Source: Astropecten irregularis
Taxonomy: Eukaryota > Echinodermata > Asteroidea > Paxillosida > Astropectinidae
DNA length: 64,000 bases
Direction: 5' to 3'
NCBI GenBank assembly: GCA_963971285.1
Contig: OZ020250.1
Location: 7,610,499-7,674,498 of the forward strand
The notes under the pieces were generated by a model, which did not search any database, was not told the DNA's origin, and saw nothing but the letters and a program-made list of their open reading frames with translations. Position numbers and translations under genes: made by a program. Below are positions 48,501 through 60,500 of this stretch, one piece after another (position 1 is the first letter of the stretch; the number at the start of each line of letters is the position of its first letter).

Positions 48501-51500
48501 GATGTGAACACCATTGACACCGCAAAACATTGTAACCATCGACGCCCCCTGTTCACTTGACTGTTACATGTCGTCTTCTCGTCCTCGTCCCGGAGGAGCG
48601 ACTCTATCCCGCCCTCCACGTTAAACAATAGGAAGATTTAGATTTTCACGTTGACTACGTTGACTGATACATGATTGCGTCATGCCGAGTCTTTGCGCAT
48701 GGGTCAAGTCATCACCAATGTTGTCTGAGTGAGTTGAGGATAGTTTGGACGTTCAGCACGACGTTCTCGCGTTTGTGGTCGACGCGAACGAGGTCCACGT
48801 TCACACCAATCTAAAGCTCCCTAGTACTGTGGTGACCGTGGTACATTTTGGAGTTACCTATAGTGTCCTTACAAATTGTTGTGGCCGTCATGAAACATTA
48901 CATTATGGGCGAATCTCAACCATTAACTGCATACTGTCATTGCGCTTTTCGAGACAGTTAGCGGCTGTTTAATAACTGTTTGTGTACATTTCACTTGATT
49001 TCTGATTATCGTAAACTAAACCGTCAAAGATTATTCAGAAAAAAATCATTTCACTATAAAAACACACAAAGAAAAATTTGGGATGAACGATGTATCGTTA
49101 TACGACATTATAATGCATTTGCAAACATCGCATGACAAAACTGCGCAGATATTTGTGAATTTGTGATATACGATCTATTAAACATCACAAATATTTGGGA
49201 AGATATTTCTGATGTTCGATGTTCCTCCTGCGCCACCTTTCTTTGCCGTCTTGCGCATGAAATACATAGTTATTTCCACACTGTGAATAATGTAATGCGC
49301 GCTCCTAGTGTCATGTGTCATGGCGACCACCGCGTCTCGCACTGGATACGAAAACACACTATATGTGCTCCTATAGGTGTAGGTGATCTCTAGTGGTAAA
49401 GCAATCATTGCTCCTATGCGACCTCAGACACTTATTGGTGGCGGTTTTTACCGATGCGACCCGGAGTCGTCCTTGACAGTCTACCAATATTATAATTATC
49501 GGATGACCTATACAGTTCGGGCACCTGTGGAGTACAGCAAGGATTATCAAAGAGTATCAAGGAGTACAACCAAAGATCGAACTGTGTTTGAGCTTTGTGG
49601 AAGGTGGAAAACCAGGTTAACTGGAGAAAAAAAAACATCTTTAGCGTAGTAGAGAATCAACGCACAGCAGGCTCGACTGGCATGTGACCCGAGCCGGGAT
49701 CGAACCAAGCCAGGCCACTCATTGGGTTGGGAGTTCAGTGCCTAAATGCACTTGCCACCTATTATTCCCGAATAACCACGGTAGCACCCTGCTACCACCC
49801 TCTAAATTGTTATTGCGCTGCAATATTTCCGACAAGACAACGATACAATGTTTACAAGGAAGCTCTGGATGGAAGATGAAGTTAGACGATGACGTAGTTG
49901 GTCGACATTTAAATTAAAATTTTTGACAAGTTTGCAACCTTGCGGCCTCTTGGCTTGGCCACTTTCCCGCGTGGTATTATACTACACAAGAATATACAAT
50001 CTATTAAGCTATTAAATCAACACAGGCCTTGACGAAAGGCTATAGCCAACACGACTACCCCGCGCAGTCCTTTTCGAGTTGTACTACTAGTACTGCTGTC
50101 AGCTCATTCTTCCTCCTAATTGTCTTCCCTTAATAGCATTACCGCCAAACAATGATTACCACGCCGTGTCTTGCAGTGATATCCACGACCAAGCATTCGG
50201 TAACCAGACCCTCAAACCCGGAGTTTGCTACTTGGCGATTGACAAGTGGGGAGTATTCCTTAATGCTAGGACCTTCTGTCAGGGACTCGGAGACAACATA
50301 GGATGGGATGTTGCTGACATAGAAGATGCGGTGGAGCTCCAGCTCATCCAAGACGCAATAAAAGAATTAAAGGAGAATGAAGAATTGTAAGTTTAAAGGC
50401 ACATTTTTCATGTCAATAAGGTTATTGTAATGTAAAATGCAAAACCAAAGTATTAATACATTACCTATGCTGGGACTACCTGGAGTCCAACTGAATTGTC
50501 TGTTGTCCTACACATTGTTTAAAAAAAAACCCAGAATGTCCTTATCTCACATCTTATGTCAGCACTGTATCCATGAAGACCACATCTATTACGTCCTTCA
50601 ACAACTCTACCAACTGAGCTATCCAGCCCTACGTTGGTTATTTGATGATTCAATTTTAAGTTATTAAAATGTGAACAAAGACAAATTGACAGGAGCGGGA
50701 TTCGAAACCGCAACCTCCTGAAAACCAGTGAACACTGGTGACCAGTCAGTCAGTTTCCCTTGTGCTTATTTGAGGATTATTTTAATTAAAGCTGTATCCT
50801 CTTTGAGTCACCCCCCATGCATGTACTGTTCTCAAGTTGTAGCATTGCTGCGTGTATCGATGAACATGATCCCTGGGATATAGCAGACTAAGTACGTGGT
50901 GTCATGGCTTCTGACTGCCAAACGAAAAAAAAAATAATTAACTATCAGGAGAACCACCAAAGAAGGGCTGGATGGCTCAGTTGGTAGAGCGCCTGCACGG
51001 TGTTCAGGAGGTTGCTGGTTCGTATCCCGCTCCAGTCAAATCTTCTTTGTTCACATTTTAATGATTAACATTATTATAAGCACAGAGATTGTTGTTTGCT
51101 TCTGCAGGGAGGCGTCTTATTTCTGGATTGGCCAGAATGACATGAAGATCGAAAATGTTTTGAGATATGTGAACGATAGCTCCAACAAGTGTAACCGCAC
51201 AGTGTATCTCAACTGGATATCAGGCCAGCCTAACGGAGGCCGCAGAGAAAACTGCGTAATTTACAACTACGATGGTGGGGTTTTTCTTGATGGATGCTGT
51301 GATAGCAACTACAACTACTTATGCAAAGTGAAAATCACATCTGGTATGTCTAGCAATAAAGTTCAATATTTTATTGGATTGTTAATATCTAGCATTACGA
51401 CACGATTACCTTTTGTATTGACTTGTATCATGAAATATCTGGTTTTGTAACAGAAACAGTACCTTCATGTCCTGGTTTCCCTCCTACTCCTACGGATGTT

Positions 51501-54500
51501 TATGATGGTAAGCATTAAAAATCACGATTCCGTTCAATATTTTGCATATCACTTGTTCACCATTTGTCTGATGGAGAGACAATGAAAATGTTCTGGAGGC
51601 TGTAATGCATTTCATTTATGTGGTTATTTCAGTTTGTTTTAATATGTATATTACATTTAATATTTTTTTAAATATAAATTTTTAGTAATAAACTACTGCA
51701 TACAATCAGCCAAATTAACCACGTGAAATGTATAGAATACTTGGAATAATGAGATCCTGACGCGTTTCTATCCTAGCAGGATCGTTAGATGTATAGATGC
51801 TGTTGCTAGGATCGAAATGCGTCAGTCCCTCCTAATTCCAAGCATTTTGTTTAATTGGTTAATTATTGTATTCGGATCTTTGCTCATCTCGCCCTACATT
51901 GTAAATCAGCCTAGTCGCTCTATTTTCTTACAACTATAAGCCGATTGCATCTTACATGCTTAGTAATACTGGATTGCCGAACCTGGTTGAACAAGGAATT
52001 CATAATAAAAACTATTTTCTTAAGGATTTGTTTATTTAACGTTTTTATAGTGTAATCCGTTGTTTCCTTACCAGATTGCCGTGACATCTTGCCGTCCGCC
52101 TTCAGTAATCCCTTGGTGCCTGGGGTTTGTTACGCCAGCGCCATCAACCAGAGGCTTTCCTTCCAGGCGGCTGTGGATTTTTGCCGGTCTATTCCCGGTG
52201 GTTCCTGGTCGGTGGTTGACATCGAGGACGCCGAGGAGAATCTGTTCCTCGAAGTATGGAACAGAGACAACTTTCCGTAAGTTCTGGCTTTCGAAACATA
52301 ACTTAAGTAAAATGATTAGAAAAAAAATTGCACTACACATAAAGTATCTTATATTTCAGAAAAAAACACCAACATATTCTATGGGAGGTTACTGATCTAA
52401 CCCCGCCCCTCCGATTTTTCCAATGAACATTGTATCCAAACTTTGCACTAAGCCTTATATTAACGATTTTTGATAATAATAATTATTAATTTATAACGCG
52501 CACACATCTTTTCAAAAAGACACTCGTGGTGCACAAAACAAAGAACGAAAACAAAATAACAATTTCAAAAACATTTACAAAGGGCATAGCCTTAAATGCA
52601 GCTACAAACAATGACACATGAATAATTAAATTAAATAATTGTTTCAAGTTACAAAGCGCGGGCTACAACGTAATCAGATTGATTAAACCTAAACAACGAA
52701 AACAATATGATGGACTACTGAACCAGGTACTAAGATACTAAAATGCATCATCAACTAAGAGAATGATTTATTGATAAGGTGAGTTTATAGGTTAGATTTA
52801 AAAGAGGATAAGGAACCGGTATGTTGTTGAAGATTATATGGGATGCTGTTCCATAGGCGTGGAGCAGCTATACAGAGAAAGCTCTATCGCCCCATGATCT
52901 TTTTGTCCAAAGAACAGTTAACTTGGGTGCAGATGATGGTCGTAAGCCGGTTCTCCCAGGGGTATGCTAAAATCATTGATGTAGTCAGGGGCCAATCCAG
53001 TGAGTGATTTATAAGTAAGGAGATATATTTTGAATTCAATTATTTGTGCAACTGGTAGCCAGTGGAGTTTTTTTAGAGCCGGGGTGATGTGTTCAGACCT
53101 ACAGGTGTTTGTAATGATGTGAGCAGCTGCTGTATTGTTTCTTTTTTCGAAGATAATTAATTTGGCATTGGGGTAACCCTAAGAGGGAAGCATTATAAAT
53201 CTAATGATTTAATCATTTGAAGAGAGACCGGGATGGCTACTGACTTAAACATCATTGATATACAGATCTTAATTCGTCAGAAAAAAAATCCCATGTAATC
53301 GCTTAAGTTTTCTTCTTCTTTTTTCCTCAATGTACACGCAGTAAAAACAATGATTACTGGATAGGTCAAAATGATCGGGAGCTAGAAGGCGATTACCGGT
53401 ATACCTCCAGCGGGTAGTGTCCGGTGTATCTCAACTGGGCCAGTGGTGAACCGAACGGGGCAGGGTATTCGAACTGTCTATTCATGGGGAAAAGAAGCAA
53501 CGGACGCTTTCATGGTGCACCTTGCCACGGACACTTCTTTACTCTGTGCAAACTAAGAACCGGTGGGTTTAAGCATAGAGCTAGGAAGTTCTTCCTTTAT
53601 AACTGTTTTAACAATTATATATCCAATTTTGCCCGACGTAGGCCTACTGGTCAATCTTAACAACGCATCTCCTGACCTAAGTGTTTACCCGATTTTTACA
53701 ACACTGTACGTTAATAAGCATTTTTTTCATGTAAGATTTGAGGCTTTGCATGGTGACAATTGGTATGTGGATCGGTTTTCTGAAACACAATGGAAGAATC
53801 GTTCGTACTCGCGATTCATTTTGGTCGTGTTCACACAGGTAAAAAAAAAAGCGCGACCCGAATAGATTTTTGTGATCAAACCGCTCATGCGCGATTCTCG
53901 AAGTTTGACCTGAAGTTGACCTGCATCCGGCACTACGCTTTGCGACGAACTGAATCGCTGAGTTTATTATCATTGGTCTATATTAATAATGTAACAAGGA
54001 GGTCGGTTGTTTGGACCACGCTCCTGCCAATTTTTTTCTGTTCATCTTTCAATGACTTATGAATTATATGAAGTTCCCTTGTGTTTTTTTTTTGTAAGAC
54101 TTGAAGCTATGCATGGTGGAATTACTAAAAGAAGATAAATTTGCGGTGACACCATGTAATCTCTTCTGTGAGAGTGTGTGGTTCTGAGAAGAACCGTTGG
54201 TATTATTTCGACGTTCCGAACAGTGTGCTCTGTTCGTCCTCAGGAGAGTGACTGGTTATTTTATGATTATATATGGTAGTTAAACGCAAAATGCTGGGAC
54301 AATAAATTCATATAGCACGCGCCTTGCATGGTGGGATTAAAAAAAATGGGGGGGGGGTTGCACCGTTCAAATAGCAAATGATTGCGAGTATTTGCAAACA
54401 GATCCATTATATTAGTACGATAATTTGTGTCCACACACGAAAAAAAAAACCGACAAAAAAACAACGGTTTTTGAATCGCGATTAAAATCGCGACGCACAA

Positions 54501-57500
54501 AATCGCTGTTATTCGGGTGTGGGTGAACGGGCCTATTTGGTTTCAATGGAAATTACCAAAATTACATGCCGCTAGTTTACACAATACTTTATAGAAAAAA
54601 ATTACAAGTGGTTACCGATGACTTTTGGCATATTACATCTACACTTGAACCCATATGAAACAATAATTTTCATTCCATAATTTCATGGATCAATAATTAT
54701 GCTTGATAAGGTGACCGAAGCTGCCTTCATATATTTGGTTTCAGATCCAGAGCCAACCCGAGATCCCATGACGAGGTGTGATGGCAGTACTCTACCACCT
54801 GAAGTCACAGGTAACTTCTTCAAATATACAAAGGAAGTAAATCAAAACTTGAAGATGGTAGATATCTCATCGCACATAGCGCCCATTGATTTTAGATATC
54901 AATGTTATTTTCCCCTTTTTTTTCTGGCTTTGTCTTTCAGCTTGCTCTAACCTCCGTAAGGATGCCTTTGGTAACGTGGCTAAACCGGGCATATGCTACT
55001 TCCTATCGGACCAGAAGCTTCCCTGGGAATCGGCCGTCGAGTATTGCCAGGGGGAAGGTTGGTCTCTGGTCGACGTTGAGGACGCCACGGAGAATACAAT
55101 AGTGACTGCCAGACACAGGGATTTCACATCGTAAGGCAGATTGTTGTCTGTAGTCATATCACATCGCAAAACAATCCAGATATATTAATTACCAGATTAT
55201 GCCTACAATACACGAATTGGTACTGGTTGTCGGACTGGTACTACAAGCCTCTTGCTAATAAACAGTAATTGTTTGTTTTGTACCAATCCTGTAGAGACGA
55301 TATGAAACTATGGTCCTCATGATAGCCTTTTTTTTTTAATCCCGTCCTAGAGATTAGCGTACACAATTACATGTCTTCAAGCTGGTAATCTTACAAGGTT
55401 AGCAAATACATAATGCCTTACATCCACAGCTCGAGCTACTACTGGGTTAGTCAGAACGATCGGGAGGTTGAAGGAACATGGAAGTATGCATCCAACGACA
55501 CGCCGTCTGATGCCGAGGTGTTCCTGAACTGGAGAGTAGGCCAACCAAACGGCCGCATTTGGGAGAACTGCATCGGGGTGGACTTGACAGGCAAATGGTC
55601 GGATTTAAGATGCAACACGGCCTATTTCTTCATCTGCAAGAAACGCATAGGTCAGGTTTATCTCGAAAAGTTTATTTTGTGATTTTATTTTACGTAAAAG
55701 CATTTAATTAAGGTAATTAGTCGAGGTGAACTTTGTTCAAATTTGGATTGTCACATATAATGTTGCCTTATTCTTTTCGAATTTTAGATGAATAATATAT
55801 CTCATTAATATATATTAATCCTGGATTGTTGGATACAAGTACCAATTCCAAAAATAAGATATGAAAATAAAAAAATAAACGACGTTGACGAAGAAAGAGA
55901 CGACATTCAATCGAAGAATCCACAAAAATCCACTTGTTCTCGTGAATGAAGGCTTTGAAAATAATCTTGATCATTACTGGAAATTATAATTATCATTTGA
56001 ATAGGCCTATACGTTTCATTGTTTACACAATAAACGGTGATTTGCGGTGAAATGTGGTGATAGTGTGGGCAACAATAGTCTATGTTATTTGATACACGCA
56101 CTCGTAGTTATTCAACTATGAATAAGTACTCAACTTTACACCGCTAGAACAAGTGACTCGACAGTAACATTCCATGGACCGTTGTGCAGCATCGTTATGT
56201 ATAACAACTCAAAGCAAGGCTTCCTTCAAGGAAAAAAGACAACTTCAAATTTCGCGGGCCGGCAGCTATACGAATGTACGTGTGTCGACGCGTGTGGTAA
56301 CACTTTTTGTTTAACCCCAAATTACCCAGTGTCCTTTGCGCGCGCGCGCGCGCAGTGCCGAAAACAGGCTATCTTCGATAAGGTCCATACCATTGATCTC
56401 CATTATACACTGGATAGGACACGCGTATTCCTTTTGTACAGCGCTTCCTGTAAAAACGCGCAGTCCCGTTTAGGAGGGTTGCGCATGCGCTGATGAATGC
56501 CATCATGATAGTTCACAGTAGTTATTTATAGATAAAATAAGGCTAACTTAATACAATATCGTTGAGTTGACGAGTTTTGTTTGCTCCAAATTAAAAAAAT
56601 GTATCGCCAAACTGCCAAATAAGTTACCGGCAAACTACAACTTACTGCGATCGTTCAAAAAAAGGCAAATGAAATAAGGATTATAGAATTCTTTTCAAAT
56701 AAAGTTATAATTATTCCCACACACTTAAACTTATTGTTCTGCAGACTAAAACGCTTACTTATGGAATCAAATCCCTCTTTTTGTGTCATCCGTGCACCCG
56801 GCATTCGTAGGCCTACATCCATAAACGCATAACACATCCTATAATCCATAGTAAGGTATTTCCTCCAAAAGTTTAATTCTAAACCACTCGAAAATCAGCA
56901 AAATATATGGCAAATTTATTGCCCCAACCCCCAAACTTCATTTGTTTGTGTTGCGTACGGTCTCTGCGCCGACCCGCGCTTGAAGTTTCTAAACCCTCCT
57001 GAGCAAACGCACGCGTTATACAAGATGGCGCGCGATGTCCTATCCAGTGTATTATGGAGATCAATGGTCCATACCATTGATCTCCATAATACACTGGATA
57101 GGACACGCGTATTCTTTTTGTTCAGCGCTTCCTGTAAAAACGCGCGGCATCGTTTAGGAGGGTTTCGCATGCGCTGATGAATGCCAACATGATAGTTAAC
57201 GGTAATAATAACATAGATAAAACAAGGCTAACTTCCGCTGATTTGATTAGTTTTGTTGCTCCAAATAAAACAAATTTATCGCCACCCTGCCAAGTTACCG
57301 GCAAACTACAGCTAACTGCGATCATTCAAAAAAAGGCAAATGAAATAAGGATTTTAGAATTATTTTCAAATAAATGTATAATTATTCCCACACACTTAAA
57401 CTTATTGTTATGCAGACTAAAACGCTTACTTATGGAACAAAATCCCTCTTTTTCTGTCATCCGTGCACCCGGCATCCGTAGGCCTGCATCCACAAACGCA

Positions 57501-60500
57501 TAACACATCCTATAATCCATAGTAAGGTATTTCCTCCGAAGTTTTAATTCTAAACCACTCGGAAAACAGCAAAATATATTGCAAATGTATTGCCCCAATC
57601 CCCAAACTTCATTTGTTTGTGTTGCGTACGGTCTATGCGCCGACCTGCGTTTGAAGTTTCAAAACCCTCCTGAGCAAACGCGCGCGTTGCTGAAGATGGC
57701 ACGGGATGTCCTATCCAGTGTATAGACCTTTCTTTTGCAACGTCACAGACCGAGTTGTTGCCAACCAGCATGGCGGAAAGTATGGCGAGCCATCAAAGCC
57801 AGGCATAAACAATTACCACATATTTTACGCAATTTGTACACAACGTTTCATAAACTGCTGAATGTTGCTGAATGTAATGGAAACAGTTTTCAAAAATGTT
57901 GAATGTGGTCACACCGTCTTTCGAGAAGACGAAATTATTTGCAACATTTGGCCGCCCATGCCAACCAGCAACCAATGTTTATAAACAAAAGAAAGGTCTA
58001 TTATGGAGATCAATGGTCCATATTGGATAGGACACCGCACGTTGCTTGTGTACAAAATGCGCGGCAGAACAATGGCGGCGCGCTACCCTCCTCGTCAACC
58101 TATTCTCGTCGTGAATTAGTTTATGTATTAAGGTGCCGAAAACATTTAAATTTTTCCTTTTTTCACACATCCTCTTCGGCAAACCATTTAGTTACTCTGG
58201 TGTTTTAAAATAGCCCAGTAGGAGGAGGCAACCGTCAACTGATATTATTGATGCGCTTACAATAATTTTTGTTTTTAGACATTTCATTTCTTAAATTAAT
58301 TATGATTTGATTCTATTCAATTCCGAGTTATAGAAATTAATCAGCCCATCGAACCTACTTTTGAATCCGCTATATCTACATTCTGGTTCTCTTTATCCTA
58401 ACATTGATGACCAACTTTTAATGAAAAAACACTGTCTCAGAGAAACATATTTGCATTCATACAATTACGCTGGTACATTTATTGCAAACTGAGAAAAACA
58501 AAGCAAATTGTTTGAAGACAAAAAGAAGGTAAAACACGTCAACAAGAACGTCTAGGAAAAACAGGAATAAATGACGTGAAGGAACGAAATTTATGACTGA
58601 AACCTGTAAAACGTTGTACTGTGGTGGAAAGTTTTGTTATGGGAGTCAACTTTGGATTAATGATGATAGAATGGAGCTATGGGCCTATAAGTAAGTAGCA
58701 CGTATATTGTACATGTACTTAGGGCCTGAGTAACTGTTGATGAAACCGGATATGCCGTTCTTTCTTCCACTATTTTTAATGTGGTGGGTTTTCGTCAGTA
58801 GAATTAAGTAGGCCTATTCATATTCTTATAAGGAGGTAAAAAAGTTTGATAGAACAAAACTGGTCTTTATTCTTATTGATATTGTTTTGCAATTGATTAG
58901 TCATCTTCAATTCTTTCATTTGTGATTTCATTCAGTGGGAATAACGTAAGTTGGTTCTGCTCCTCGCTTCAATTTCCCTATTTTCCTCCGTCGTGGAAAG
59001 ACTCTGGCTCAAGATGATTGGAGCACACAATTAGTTGTACTTCGATCGTTGTCCGTAGCTTTTTAGTTTAGGGTTGACGCGTCGGACAAGCCCGAGTCAT
59101 TTTCTTTCGTAGAGACTTTTCTTCGAGAAACCTGGAGAAAAAAAACACGGGAGGAAGACCCAGTCAGTATCATTATTTAGAGAGATGACCACTACGCACA
59201 GGAACAAGTTTGAACAACACATAAGACACTACAAAAACATAAGACACTACGTAAGACGTCATAAATTAATTTTAAAAAAAAGTAGCACTGTAGCAGTACA
59301 CAGAATGCAGTACGATAAAGCCAACAACTTACCTCTGAAAAGTTATTCCTTTCTCACGTCTCAGTTTTTCATCCCTCTCCGGGCAATTTATGGATGCGCA
59401 CACCTTGACCATTATTGTTTAAGAAATTACCAAATTCATTCACATCATGACATTTTTTGGCAAAAGCAGACCATTTGAAGAAGAAAATGATCTCCATTTC
59501 TTTGAAACGTCCATTCAAATGTGTGCGCACAGAAAAACCAAACGTTCGTTTCCTACCCGTCTTACAAAACGCACACGCAGACGCTCATTGGAGGCAGTGT
59601 CCTATCCAGTATTATATGGAGATCAATGGTCCATACCGTTTGGCGAGCGCCGCGCGTCTATCACGCAGTGGCGTCACCAGACTTTTGAGTCCGGGGGGGG
59701 GGCACAAGGGGGGCACTAGCAGTTGTTGGGGGGGCACTACAATATATATTATATTTTTTTTCACCAACCCAAATCTCAAATGGGGGTGCACAAGGGGGGG
59801 CACGAGGTTTTCCAGGGGGGGGCACGTGCCCCCCCCCCCCCCCTTGGCGACGCCACTGCTATCACGTAGATAGCTGCTGGCGCGCGGACGCGCGAAATTG
59901 ACCAATCAGCATCCTCCGTCACGATTCTGACGGAAATGTTCTCAAAAGAGATCTGATTGGCTGATGTGCCTCGTTGCATACAATTTGCATGCAGGCATGT
60001 ATCAGACGTTCGTACGTAGTGGCACGGAATAGAATGGGTGATACTCAGACTAGGCAACACTCGGGGAACACACAAATTCCACACTCTCTGGAGATCCTAT
60101 CACTTTAATTAAAACAAGAAGAAATCAAATTAGAAAAGTACAAATAAGAGGGAAAGTCACTTCCGTTCGGTTTTGTAAGGAATGACGTGTTTTCATTCAA
60201 ATTTAGTTTAGCAACTCAACATCTTTGTATTTTTAGAAAACTGTGTTTCTAGAAGTGACCGTTGACAATTTTCTGCCCCTCAAAAAATCGTACATTTTTC
60301 TTCATAAATTTGGAGGTCAAATTTTTGAAATCTAGTTTTCGGTTAATCGAATATAAAATGTTCGATCATCATGAACGTGTAAACGTTGAGGCGTTAATTT
60401 TGATCCATCAATTTCATTTGGAAACTTACTCAAGAATAGTACGAAACTTTTATCATAACAATATTTTGAATGACTTGCTCTTGACACGTGAAATGTGTCA

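Noticed and set aside
50966-51055. Functional tRNA gene
   Set aside because: The A and B boxes are tRNA-like, but the same head with the same non-tRNA tail occurs at other places in the window, and the 3' acceptor-stem pairing is not convincing; a SINE is the better explanation.
58593-58694. Possible cysteine-bearing exon between CTLD D and E
   Set aside because: The donor (gtaagt) is good and the phases could fit, but there is no pyrimidine tract before the supposed acceptor and no resemblance to CTLD, PAN or the linker exons.
58021-60112. Minus- and plus-strand frames over the G-rich MITE at 59666 and its surroundings
   Set aside because: They are translations of G/C runs and inverted-repeat DNA with no protein family signal.
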